Assembly: GCF_001425945.1 (NCBI RefSeq)
Contig: NZ_LMEB01000001.1
Span: 434,001-498,000, forward strand
DNA: 64,000 nucleotides
Reading direction: 5' to 3'
Origin: Brevundimonas sp. Root1279
GTDB taxonomy: Bacteria; Pseudomonadota; Alphaproteobacteria; Caulobacterales; Caulobacteraceae
In this document: positions 42,760 to 51,102 of the stretch, in pieces
How positions within the stretch are numbered: the stretch's first letter is position 1
Layout of the letters: every line of letters begins with the position of its first letter
Notes under the pieces: model-generated
Told to the model about the DNA's origin: nothing
Databases searched by the model: none
The model's input: only the letters and a program-made list of their open reading frames with translations
Position numbers and translations under genes: made by a program

Positions 42760-43386
42760 ATGTCTCGCGCCCTTCCTCTGCTGGTTCTCCTCACGCTCGC
42801 GGCCTGCTCGCCGGGCGAGCCGGCGGAAGGCGCTCCGCCGGCGGCGGGGCCCGACAGCGGCCGGCGCGAGACCGCGGTCTTCGCGGGCGGATGCTTCTGG
42901 TCGGTGGAATCGCACTTCGATCGCCTGCCCGGCGTGATCTCGGCCGTGTCCGGTTTCGCGGGCGGCTCGACGGCGTCGCCGAGCTACGATCAGGTCGTCC
43001 GCGGCGGGACCGGCCACCTCGAAGCGGTGCAGGTCACCTTCGACCCGGCGCGGGTCAGCTACCGCACGCTGGTGGACGGCTTCTGGCGGACCATCGACCC
43101 CACAGACCCCGCCGGCCAGTTCTGCGACCGCGGGCCGTCCTATGGCGCGGCGGTGTTCGCCACAGCGGCGCAACGCCCGATCGCCGAGGCCTCCCGGCGC
43201 GCAGCGGCCGCCAGTCTCGGCGAGCGGCGATTCGTGACGCCGGTGCGGTCCGCGGTCCGATTCTGGCCGGCCGAGGCCTATCACCAGGACTTCGCCAGGC
43301 TGAATCCTGCCCGCTACGCCGGCTATAGCCGCGGTTGCGGTCGACAGGCCCGGCTGGCCGCGGTCTGGGGGTCGCCGCGCGCCTGA
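42760..43386 (+). CDS. msrA: Peptide-methionine (S)-S-oxide reductase, lipoprotein form
   Basis: A 208-residue MsrA. The catalytic motif is GGCFWSVE, and GTGHLEAVQVTFDP and the EAYHQDF segment are standard. The N-terminus (MSRALPLLVLLTLAAC) is a lipobox, so this copy is exported and lipid-anchored, repairing oxidised methionines in the periplasm. The ATG at 42760 is chosen to start the signal sequence. A C-terminal GCGRQ cysteine may serve as the resolving residue. Confidence 0.9.
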   Translation: MSRALPLLVLLTLAACSPGEPAEGAPPAAGPDSGRRETAVFAGGCFWSVESHFDRLPGVISAVSGFAGGSTASPSYDQVVRGGTGHLEAVQVTFDPARVSYRTLVDGFWRTIDPTDPAGQFCDRGPSYGAAVFATAAQRPIAEASRRAAAASLGERRFVTPVRSAVRFWPAEAYHQDFARLNPARYAGYSRGCGRQARLAAVWGSPRA

Positions 43387-43459
43387 CCAAGCGTGGCCTT
43401 ATCCCCGCCCTGTGGGCAATCCGCCCACAGTGGTGTGACGTATCCGCCACCCCCGGCCG

Positions 43460-43488
43460 CTGTCATATCACTGTCACACGACTGTCGT
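43460..43488 (+). promoter_or_regulatory. Pho box upstream of the TonB-dependent receptor
   Basis: Three heptamers CTGTCAT, CTGTCAC and CTGTCGT, each separated by four bases (11-base period), a near-perfect PhoB-binding array. It lies 95-123 bases before the receptor start, with a possible -10 around 43495. Confidence 0.75.
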
Positions 43489-43582
43489 CCCAGCTTACAA
43501 CGGGGCCCGTAGACGGGGCGGGATTTCAACAGCGGCCGAGAAACGGTCGCCGGGCGCGCGCGCTCATCCACATCGGGGATCC

Positions 43583-46036
43583 ATGACAATGACGAACCGC
43601 AAACGCGTGTTCTGGGCGACGACCGCCCTCTGCAGCGGCCTGCTCATCGCCGGCGCTGCTTCGGCCCAGTCCACCGGCTCGCAGACCGTCGAAGACAATC
43701 TCGGCGAAGTCGTCGTCACCGGCCAGCGCGGCCCGGCCAACATCAACGGCGCCATCGTCGCCGAACAGGTCGGCAAGTCGCGCTCGACCGTTACCCAGGA
43801 ATATCTGTCGACCCAGGCCCCGGGTCAGACCGTCCTGCAGTCGCTGAACCAGCAACCGGGCGTGAACTTCACCAACCAGGATGCCTACGGCAACTCGGGC
43901 GGCGACATCACGATCCGCGGCTTTGACGCCCAGCGCATCTCGATGAACCTGGACGGCATCCAGCTCAACGACACCGGCAACTACCAGATCTATTCGAACC
44001 AGCAGCTGGACCCGGAACTGATCGAGCGCGCCTCGGTCAACCAGGGCACGACCGACGTCGACAGCCCGACCGCTTCGGCCACCGGCGGCACGATCAACCT
44101 GACGACCCGTCGCCCGGCCAAGGAATTCGGCGCCATCGTCCAGCCGTCGATCGGTGAAGAGAACTACAAGCGCATCTTCGCCCTGATCGACACCGGCGAG
44201 TTCGGCCCGTGGGGCACCAGCGCCTGGTTCTCGACCTCGGCGACGACCTATGACCAGTTCGGCAACCCGGGCGACCTGGCCAAGCAGACCTACAACGGCC
44301 GCATCTATCAGCCGATCAACGGCAACGGCGACTTCCTGTCGCTGGCGGTCCACTACAACCGCAACCGCAACAACACCTACGGCGGCAAGAACGTCGACCG
44401 CTTCAACCAGGGCACCATCGATCCGGGCAACGGCAACTACTGCCTGTTCGACCCGGCCGGCCCGGGCGCCCAGAACCAGGGCACCTCGACCAACGTCCGC
44501 AACCCGGGCTGTAACTTCAACACCACCGCCGGTGTGACCACCCAGGGCTACTACGGCTACTTCATCAACCCGTCGGACACCTTCAACGTCCGCGGCCAGG
44601 CGAAGTTCTCGCTGACCGACGCCCTGACCCTGACCATCGACCCGACCTATCAATACGTGATGGCGAACGGCGGCGGCACGACCAACGTGTCGGAGCGTGA
44701 CCAGCGCCTCCAGGGCTCGTTCTTCCTGCCGGCGAACACCAACGTCGGCGTGGACCTGAACGGCGACGGCGATCTGCTCGACACCATCAAGCTGTACTCG
44801 CCCTCGAACACCAACACGAACCGCTACTCGATCAACTCGTCGCTGATCTATGACATCAACGACGATCACCGCGTTCGTCTGTCGTACACCTTTGACTCGG
44901 GCAACCACCGCCAGACCGGCGAATACGGCTTCCTGTCGCGCAACGGTGACCCGCTCGATCCGTGGGCCGGCCACAAGAACGGCGGCCAGGACCCGATCCT
45001 GACCCTCGACGGCAAGGTCTTCCAGAAGCGCGACCGTCGCTCCAAGGCCGTGCTGAACCAGGTCTCGTTCCAGTACATCGGCGACTTCTTCAACAACGCC
45101 CTGACCCTGGACATCGGCGTCCGTGCGCCGTTCTTCCACCGTGACCTGCAGAACTACTGCTACCAGGTGAACACCTTCGACGCGTACTGCTCGGCCCAAC
45201 AGCCGACCGGCAGCGCGGCCAACCTGGCGGCCGGCGCTCCGGTCAAGTTCGAGCGCGACTACGAAGACGTCCTGCCGAACATCGGCATGACCTGGCGCTT
45301 CGCCGAGAACCAGCAGATCTTCGCGTCGTACTCGGAGAACCTGTCGGCCCCGCGGACCGACGACCTGTACGATCGGATCCCGGCCGACCCGCAGCCGGAA
45401 ACCAGCAAGAACTACGACCTCGGCTACCGCTACCAGTCGTCGCGCGTGATCGGCTCGATCTCGTCCTACGTGTCGAAGTTCGACAACTACATCGCCCGCG
45501 GCCTGACGGACGTTCTCGATGCGAACGGCCAGCCGACCGGTGAAACCATCACCACCAACGTCAACATCGGCTCCGTCGATCGTTGGGGCGTTGACGGCCA
45601 GATCGGCTTCTTCGTCACGGACGACCTGTCGCTGACCGCCACGGCCTCCTACGTCGGCAGCGAAATCCTCGCCAACATCCCGGGTCAGAACCCGTCGATC
45701 GAAGGCAAGGAGCTGTACGAAATCCCCGAGTGGCAGTACGGCGCCCGCGCCGAATACACCTTCGGCGACTTCACCGTCGGCGTGCAGGGCAAATACGTCG
45801 GTGAGCGCTGGACCAACCTGGTCAACGACGAGCAGACCCAGGACTACACGGTCGTCGACCTCGACGGCCGCTGGGACCTCGGCTTCATCAACGAAGGCAT
45901 GTGGCTTCAGGTCAACGTCCTGAACGTGTTCGACGAGACCTACCTCGGCAACATCTCCACGGACGTCTCGGGCAACCGCACCGCCCAGCTGGCGCCGCCG
46001 CGGACCTCGATGGCCACCCTGCGCATGACCTTCTAA
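43583..46036 (+). CDS. TonB-dependent receptor, probably phosphate-starvation induced
   Basis: An 817-residue outer-membrane receptor. A signal peptide ends at ASAQ, followed by a TonB-box-like stretch (LGEVVVTGQR) and a plug domain (about 55-170, with GGDITIRGFDAQRISMNLDG). The rest is a 22-strand barrel closing with the terminal Phe (MATLRMTF). The substrate is not evident. The Pho box upstream points to a phosphorus source. A strong terminator follows. Confidence 0.93.
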   Translation: MTMTNRKRVFWATTALCSGLLIAGAASAQSTGSQTVEDNLGEVVVTGQRGPANINGAIVAEQVGKSRSTVTQEYLSTQAPGQTVLQSLNQQPGVNFTNQDAYGNSGGDITIRGFDAQRISMNLDGIQLNDTGNYQIYSNQQLDPELIERASVNQGTTDVDSPTASATGGTINLTTRRPAKEFGAIVQPSIGEENYKRIFALIDTGEFGPWGTSAWFSTSATTYDQFGNPGDLAKQTYNGRIYQPINGNGDFLSLAVHYNRNRNNTYGGKNVDRFNQGTIDPGNGNYCLFDPAGPGAQNQGTSTNVRNPGCNFNTTAGVTTQGYYGYFINPSDTFNVRGQAKFSLTDALTLTIDPTYQYVMANGGGTTNVSERDQRLQGSFFLPANTNVGVDLNGDGDLLDTIKLYSPSNTNTNRYSINSSLIYDINDDHRVRLSYTFDSGNHRQTGEYGFLSRNGDPLDPWAGHKNGGQDPILTLDGKVFQKRDRRSKAVLNQVSFQYIGDFFNNALTLDIGVRAPFFHRDLQNYCYQVNTFDAYCSAQQPTGSAANLAAGAPVKFERDYEDVLPNIGMTWRFAENQQIFASYSENLSAPRTDDLYDRIPADPQPETSKNYDLGYRYQSSRVIGSISSYVSKFDNYIARGLTDVLDANGQPTGETITTNVNIGSVDRWGVDGQIGFFVTDDLSLTATASYVGSEILANIPGQNPSIEGKELYEIPEWQYGARAEYTFGDFTVGVQGKYVGERWTNLVNDEQTQDYTVVDLDGRWDLGFINEGMWLQVNVLNVFDETYLGNISTDVSGNRTAQLAPPRTSMATLRMTF

Positions 46037-46060
46037 GGGTCATTCCAGAGAAGAACGGGA

Positions 46061-46090
46061 AGGGCGGTCCGGCGACGGGCCGCCCTTTTT
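46061..46090 (+). terminator. Rho-independent terminator after the TonB receptor
   Basis: Stem AGGGCGGTCC / GGGCCGCCCT around GGCGAC, followed by TTTTTGTTT. Confidence 0.85.
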
Positions 46091-46263
46091 GTTTGGGGCG
46101 CCAACGTCCGGCCCCTGTCCGATCTTCGATCGGCCCGAGGACAGGCTCTGCGGTCGCTGGCGGTTTGAGCGCGGCCGCGGATCGGCTGGAAACGTTGAAG
46201 TCGGGGCCGCGCATGTCTATCTGGCGCGGCTGTCTTCCGCGCCGAGCAAGGATCGATCGAGCG

Positions 46264-47265
46264 ATGAACACCCCTGTCCCGGCCGAATGGGCTCCGCACC
46301 GCGCCATGTGGGTCGGCTGGCCCAGCCACGGCGAGCTGTGGGAGGACAATCTCGAGCCGGCCCAGGCCGAGGTCGAGGCCCTGGTGCGCGCCCTGGCCGG
46401 CCCGGGTCGCGAACAGGTCAAACTGCTGGTCGGCAAGCCCGAGGCCCTGGACGACGCCCGCGCCCGCTTTGAGGGCGTCGCCGGCGTCGAGGTGATCGAT
46501 GGCCGCTTCGGCGACATCTGGCTGCGCGACACCGGTCCGATCTTCAGGGCCGGCTCGGCGCGCGCCGCCGCCTTCCGCTTCAACGGCTGGGGCGGCAAGT
46601 ACGAGCTGGAGCACGACGACACGGTCGCGACCCAGATCGGCGAGGCCTCAGACACGCCGCTGGACCGCAACGACTTCATCCTCGAGGGCGGGGCCCTGGA
46701 CCACGACGGGCAGGGGACCATCCTGACCACCCGCCAGTGCCTGCTGAACCCGAACCGCAACGCCGACTGGACCGAGGACAAGGCCGTGGCCGCGCTCGAA
46801 GCCTCGCTCGGCGCCCGCAAGGTGCTGTGGCTGGGCGACGGCCTGCTCAACGACCACACCGACGGCCACGTCGACAACCTGGCCCGGTTCGTCGCACCGG
46901 GCGTGGTGGCCTGCCCGATCGCCTGGGGCCGCGCCGACCCCAATGACGATGTCTACGCCGAGGTCGCCCGCGCCCTGTCGCAGATGACCGACGCCGAAGG
47001 CCGGCCGATCAAGGTGCTGCCGCTCCCGTCGCCGGGCTTCGTCGGCGACGAGGACGAGAAGCCGATCCCCGCGAGCCATATGAATTTCCTCATCGCCAAC
47101 GGCGCGGTGATCGTCCCGACCTATGGCGACGAGACCGCCGCGCGCCTGGTGTGCGAGGGTCTCAAGACCGTCTACCCGGAGCGCGAGATCATCGCCCTGC
47201 CGTCGATCGCCATCCTCTCGGGCGGCGGATCCTTCCACTGCATCTCCCAGCAGGAGCCGGCGTGA
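46264..47265 (+). CDS. aguA: Agmatine deiminase
   Basis: A 333-residue guanidine-modifying enzyme. Expected motifs: WPSHGELW at the N-terminus, GDIWLRDTGP, LEGGALDHDG, DGHVDNLARF, and the catalytic cysteine in GGGSFHCISQQ. It converts agmatine to N-carbamoylputrescine and ammonia. The start at 46264 follows a terminator and a 170-base gap, so it has its own promoter. It leads the three-gene set aguA-orf-aguB with 4-base overlaps (GTGA, ATGA). Confidence 0.95.
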   Translation: MNTPVPAEWAPHRAMWVGWPSHGELWEDNLEPAQAEVEALVRALAGPGREQVKLLVGKPEALDDARARFEGVAGVEVIDGRFGDIWLRDTGPIFRAGSARAAAFRFNGWGGKYELEHDDTVATQIGEASDTPLDRNDFILEGGALDHDGQGTILTTRQCLLNPNRNADWTEDKAVAALEASLGARKVLWLGDGLLNDHTDGHVDNLARFVAPGVVACPIAWGRADPNDDVYAEVARALSQMTDAEGRPIKVLPLPSPGFVGDEDEKPIPASHMNFLIANGAVIVPTYGDETAARLVCEGLKTVYPEREIIALPSIAILSGGGSFHCISQQEPA

Positions 47266-47636
47266 GCACGGTGACGCTGTACCGGCCGGTGGGTGAGGCC
47301 GAGCTGGCGCTGATCTCCCGCTTGGACTGGTCGGCCTTTCCGCCGCGTCTTCCGGAACAGCCGATATTCTATCCGGTGATGAACGAGGGCTACGCCGAGC
47401 AGATCGCCCGGGACTGGAACTCGCTGCATGAGCCGGCCAAGGTCGGGCATGTGCTCGCCTTCGATCTCCCCATAGCGGTGACCGACCGCTGGCCGGTGCA
47501 GGTCGCCGGTGGGCGGGCGCATGAAGAACTCTGGGTGCCCGCTGAGGCGCTCGACGATTTTAATGCGATGATCGTCGGACCGATCCGACTGGTCTCGACC
47601 TGGCGCGAGGGCGCGCGTGTGGAGGAAGCTCAATGA
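47262..47636 (+). CDS. Hypothetical protein, ADP-ribosylation/crystallin J1-annotated type
   Basis: A 124-residue protein that I recognise as the short family usually annotated ADP-ribosylation/crystallin J1, although it is far too small for an ADP-ribosylhydrolase. Typical strings are LYRPVGEAELALI, FPPRLPEQPIFYPVMNEGYA and IARDWN. It starts at a GTG overlapping aguA and its end overlaps aguB, so it is translated with both. A direct role in the agmatine pathway is not known. Confidence 0.8.
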   Translation: MSTVTLYRPVGEAELALISRLDWSAFPPRLPEQPIFYPVMNEGYAEQIARDWNSLHEPAKVGHVLAFDLPIAVTDRWPVQVAGGRAHEELWVPAEALDDFNAMIVGPIRLVSTWREGARVEEAQ

Positions 47637-48499
47637 CCCGGAAGATTTCCGTCGCCGCCCTGCAGACCTCCTACGGCGAGGACATGGGCGCGAACATCGC
47701 CAAGACGATCGAGCTCGTCCGCGAGGCCGCGGGCAAGGGCGCCCAGGTGATCCTGCCGTCGGAGCTGTTCCAGGGGCCCTACTTCTGCGTCTCCCAGGAA
47801 GAGACGTGGTTCGGCACGGCCTATCCGTGGCGCGAGCACCCGTGCGTGACGGCCCTGCAGCCGGTCGCGGCCGAGCTGGGCGTGGCCATTCCCGTCTCGA
47901 TCTTCGAGCGCGAGGGGCCGCACTACTTCAACTCGATGGTCATGATCGACGCCGACGGCTCGCTGATGGGCGTCTATCGCAAGAGCCACATCCCGGACGG
48001 CCCGGGCTATCAGGAAAAGTACTATTTCCGGCCGGGCGACACCGGCTTCAAGGTCTGGGACACCCGCTTCGGCCGCATCGGCGTCGGCATCTGCTGGGAC
48101 CAATGGTACCCGGAGACGGCGCGGGCGATGATGCTGCAGGGCGCCGAGGTGCTGTTCTATCCGACCGCGATCGGCTCGGAGCCGCACGACAAGGAGCTGG
48201 ACACCGCCGAGCCGTGGCGTCGCGCGATGCAGGGCCACGCCGTCTCCAACGTCGTGCCGGTCGTCGGCGCCAACCGCATCGGCCATGAGCAGGTGACCGA
48301 GACGGGCCAGAGCTTCTACGGCCATTCCTTCATCGCCAATCATCGCGGCGACCTGGTCGAGAGCCTGGAGCGGGAGGAGGGCGTGCTCGTGCACACCTTC
48401 GACCTCGACTACATCGACCGCCACCGCGCCGCATGGGGCTTCTTCCGCGACCGGCGGACGGACCTGTACGGCTCGCTGGTCAACTCACGGCCGGCGTAA
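47633..48499 (+). CDS. aguB: N-carbamoylputrescine amidase
   Basis: A 288-residue nitrilase-superfamily amidase. The Glu-Lys-Cys triad is in PSELFQGPYF, YRKSHIPDGPGYQEKYYF and GVGICWDQWYPE. It hydrolyses N-carbamoylputrescine to putrescine, the second step after AguA. Its last 20 bases overlap the end of the convergent phosphatase-like gene. Confidence 0.95.
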   Translation: MTRKISVAALQTSYGEDMGANIAKTIELVREAAGKGAQVILPSELFQGPYFCVSQEETWFGTAYPWREHPCVTALQPVAAELGVAIPVSIFEREGPHYFNSMVMIDADGSLMGVYRKSHIPDGPGYQEKYYFRPGDTGFKVWDTRFGRIGVGICWDQWYPETARAMMLQGAEVLFYPTAIGSEPHDKELDTAEPWRRAMQGHAVSNVVPVVGANRIGHEQVTETGQSFYGHSFIANHRGDLVESLEREEGVLVHTFDLDYIDRHRAAWGFFRDRRTDLYGSLVNSRPA

Positions 48500-49265
48500 C
48501 CGCCAAGGCTCGGCGCTCGGCGGCGCAGGCGGGGTTGGTCAGGCCCTCGGCCCGGGCCGCCGTCACCTCCGCGCGCGCGCGCTCCAGATCAGCGGCGAAC
48601 GCCGGATCCCGCGCCGACTGGGCGTAGACCGCACGGCCGATGGCCAGCCCGTCCTCGACGTCCGAGGTCCAGTTCATCCGGCAAACGGCGCGGCTGAAGC
48701 CGATGTCGACGGCGCGCCGGCGGGCGGCGTCGGCCCGATCGGGCGCCAGGGCGGCGAACAGCTCGCCATAGGCCGCACCCGTGACCGCTCCGGCGGCCGG
48801 CCAGGACGGGCTGTCGCGCATGGCGGCGTTCAGTCGCTGGCAGGGTTGCAGGCCGGGGTCGACGACGATGGGCCGCGCCCGCGGGCGCTCCGCGGACAGC
48901 CGACGAGTGACGCCGTCCGTGTCGGCCATCAGGCGCGCCATGATCCGGGAAAGCGCGGGACGGGGCTCGCCGGTCAACCGGGTCCCCAGCAGACAGTCGA
49001 AATGCTGGGCGGCGTCGAGCGGGCGAAGTTCCGCCTGGGCGATGGCCAGCCACCAGCGGTCGGTTCCGGGGCCGATCTCGGCGCGGGTCCAGGGCTCCAC
49101 GGCGCCGACAGGGCGCGGAGCGGGCGTCGACGCGGCCAGGCGGTCGAGCGCCGCGTCGTCCAGGTAGCCGGACAGCGGCGCCTGGGGCGGCGCGGGCGGG
49201 CGATCGACCGTGGCGCAGGCGGCCAGCAGGACGCCGACCGCCAGGGCGGCGGCCGCCGGCCTCAC
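48480..49265 (-). CDS. Degenerate class A acid-phosphatase-like lipoprotein
   Basis: A 261-residue lipoprotein (lipobox LLAACA), starting at a GTG coupled to the previous gene. It has the class A acid phosphatase (PhoN) fold, but the catalytic motifs are altered. PSGH is replaced by PAAG (SWPAAGAVTG) and the SRX5H motif reads SRAVCRMN, so the histidine nucleophile is Asn. ARP remains. It is probably catalytically dead or has a changed chemistry. It follows another lipoprotein in a two-gene unit. Confidence 0.7.
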   Translation of the reverse strand: MRPAAAALAVGVLLAACATVDRPPAPPQAPLSGYLDDAALDRLAASTPAPRPVGAVEPWTRAEIGPGTDRWWLAIAQAELRPLDAAQHFDCLLGTRLTGEPRPALSRIMARLMADTDGVTRRLSAERPRARPIVVDPGLQPCQRLNAAMRDSPSWPAAGAVTGAAYGELFAALAPDRADAARRRAVDIGFSRAVCRMNWTSDVEDGLAIGRAVYAQSARDPAFAADLERARAEVTAARAEGLTNPACAAERRALAVTPAVS

Positions 49266-49759
49266 CGACCGTTGGTCCAGTCGAGCTGGACGCTGGTCTT
49301 GCCCTCGATCGGGGTGGCGATGACGGTCATCAGCTTGCCGCCCTCGGCTCCGTCGCCGGCGGAATAGCCGCGGGCGTCGCCCTGGCTCATGGCGTTGATG
49401 GCCTTCAGGCCGGCGGCGTCGGCGCGCTGGCGGTAAAAGGCGACGACGGTCTCGGGATCGGCGTCCGTGGTGAACTCGAGGATGCCGCCGGGACCTTGCG
49501 GACCCTGGGCCTGGGTCACCGGCTTGGTCGGTTCGCCGCCCGGATAGATGACGGCGAACGGCGGCGCGCCGGGCGCGGCGGGCAGGGCGGGCGGGAGTTT
49601 GCGCGAGGTCGTGGCGGGCGCGGTCGCGGGCCTGTCGGCGGCGACGTCGGCGGCAGCCTCGGCGGCGGCCGGAGCGGCCTCCTCGGCCGGACCCGGTTCG
49701 CTGCATCCGCTCATGACCAGAGCCGTCCCCAGGGCGACCGCCGCAACACTGCGCTTCAT
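49262..49759 (-). CDS. Hypothetical lipoprotein
   Basis: A 165-residue lipoprotein (MKRSVAAVALGTALVMSGC). An Ala/Pro/Glu-rich linker is followed by a small domain containing FAVIYPGGEP and a DADPETVVAFYRQRADAAG helix, reminiscent of small periplasmic domains that resemble DUF4810- or PASTA-like pieces, but not identified. The ATG at 49759 begins the signal sequence. Its stop is coupled to the phosphatase-like gene by GTGA. Confidence 0.65.
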   Translation of the reverse strand: MKRSVAAVALGTALVMSGCSEPGPAEEAAPAAAEAAADVAADRPATAPATTSRKLPPALPAAPGAPPFAVIYPGGEPTKPVTQAQGPQGPGGILEFTTDADPETVVAFYRQRADAAGLKAINAMSQGDARGYSAGDGAEGGKLMTVIATPIEGKTSVQLDWTNGR

Positions 49760-49864
49760 CCCGTGCCTGTCCTCGAAAGTTTTTACTTTATTGGCTTCAC
49801 CGTGGCGCAAGCGTGCGGCGGCTGCAAGGCGGGTTGAGGTCCGCCTGATGGCCTAGAACCAATC

Positions 49865-50239
49865 TCAGCCGGTTGCGGCGTCCGCGTCGTCGTGAGCGTC
49901 CGGTTTTCCTTCCGCAACGTCAGTTTTGGCGGCCTTCGAGTCGGCCCCGGTGTTGTTCACCGGGTTGGTTTGATTCGCCGCCTTGGGCGGCTCCGGGGGT
50001 GTTTGGCCCCGGTCAGCGGCGCGCATCCCTTCACTCGCGAGGCTCTCGTTGATGGCGTCCTGATCCGGGTCGATGTCCGAGCCGGTGGCGGCCCCGCCCT
50101 GCAGCGAGCCTGCCCGGGTGTCCGAGCCCATTCCGCTGCCTGACAGGGCCTCGGTCAGGGCGTCCGGGGTGCGCCCCAGGTCGGGCTTTTCACCCATGTC
50201 GTCGGCCTCGCGGGCGTCCTCGGTCTGTTGCTGGGTCAT
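49865..50239 (-). CDS. Acidic disordered small protein, hypothetical
   Basis: A 124-residue protein rich in Asp, Glu, Gly, Gln and Ala, with no hydrophobic core and probably disordered (ALTEALSGSGMGSDTRAGS). A good ribosome-binding site (AAGGAG) precedes the ATG. It is divergent from the PadR regulator gene and shares its promoter region. Function unknown. Confidence 0.55.
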   Translation of the reverse strand: MTQQQTEDAREADDMGEKPDLGRTPDALTEALSGSGMGSDTRAGSLQGGAATGSDIDPDQDAINESLASEGMRAADRGQTPPEPPKAANQTNPVNNTGADSKAAKTDVAEGKPDAHDDADAATG

Positions 50240-50310
50240 GGGAAACTCCTTCGGCAGTCAAAGCCGCCGCCGCCTCGGCGGTTCCGAGCGGCGAATGTCG
50301 CGCTACAAAA

Positions 50311-50359
50311 ATATATCTTATGCGTCTTGCGTTGCGCATCTTGCGATATATCTTTTGCG
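50311..50359. promoter_or_regulatory. Candidate PadR/YqjI operator: direct repeat ATATATCTT(A/T)TGCG
   Basis: ATATATCTTATGCG at 50311-50324 and ATATATCTTTTGCG at 50346-50359, 35 bases apart. GATATATC inside the second copy (50345-50352) is an 8-bp palindrome. They lie between the divergent acidic-protein gene and the regulator, where autoregulation would be expected. Confidence 0.45.
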
Positions 50360-50384
50360 CATGAACAAGAGAGAGACGCACAGC

Positions 50385-51002
50385 ATGTTTGGATTTTTCG
50401 AAGAACGCGCCCGCCGGGGCGGGGGGCGAGGAGAGGGCGGCGGCCGCCATCACTGCGGCCCCCGCGGCGACGGTGAGCGGCATCACGGGCGCGCTGGCTT
50501 CGGCCGCGGCGAGGGCGGCGGGCGCATGGGCCGGGGCCCGGGGCGGGGCCGGCGCATGTTCGGGCCGGGCGACCTGCGTCTGGTCCTGCTGGCCCTGATC
50601 GAGCAGCAGCCGCGCCACGGCTATGATCTGATCAAGGCCATCGAGACGGCCTTCGGCGGCGGCTATGCGCCATCGCCGGGCGTGGTCTACCCCAACCTGG
50701 CCCTGCTGTCGGACGAAGGCCTGATCGCGGGCGTCGAGGACGGCGGCAAACAGGTCTTTTCGCTGACCGAGGCCGGCAAGGCCTGGATCGACGAGAACCG
50801 CGCCGCCGTGGACGGGGTTATGCAGCGCATGGCGCTGGCGGCCCGGATGGTGTCCGGCGAACAGGCGCCCGAGGTGGTCCGTGAGGCGCTGCATACCCTG
50901 CGTCACGCGGTGATCACCAAGCCGGGCGACTGGAACGATGCGGAGACCGCCCGGGTGGTGGAAAGCCTGATGAAGGCCGTCCGCGACATCAGCGGCCAGT
51001 AA
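50385..51002 (+). CDS. PadR-family regulator, YqjI-like, with His/Cys-rich metal-binding extension
   Basis: A 205-residue protein. Residues 1-60 are Gly/Arg-rich with a HHC and a HH pair (GGRHHCGPRG, GERHHG). The rest is a PadR winged helix with DLRLVLLALIEQQPRHGYDL and YAPSPGVVYPNLALLSDEGLI, which matches YqjI. YqjI is a nickel- and iron-responsive repressor with a comparable Cys/His extension. An alternative ATG 24 bases upstream is in frame. A bidirectional-style hairpin terminator follows. Confidence 0.85.
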   Translation: MFGFFEERARRGGGRGEGGGRHHCGPRGDGERHHGRAGFGRGEGGGRMGRGPGRGRRMFGPGDLRLVLLALIEQQPRHGYDLIKAIETAFGGGYAPSPGVVYPNLALLSDEGLIAGVEDGGKQVFSLTEAGKAWIDENRAAVDGVMQRMALAARMVSGEQAPEVVREALHTLRHAVITKPGDWNDAETARVVESLMKAVRDISGQ

Positions 51003-51020
51003 CGACGTCCCGGAACGATG

Positions 51021-51048
51021 AAGGGGCCGCGATTGCTCGCGGCCCCTT
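51021..51048 (+). terminator. Rho-independent terminator after the PadR regulator
   Basis: Perfect 12-bp stem AAGGGGCCGCGA / TCGCGGCCCCTT with loop TTGC, followed by a short T run. Confidence 0.8.
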
Positions 51049-51102
51049 TGTCGTGCGCCTTTCAGGCCGCATCGGGCGGCCCGAAAGAGATGCGGAAGGC
51101 CG

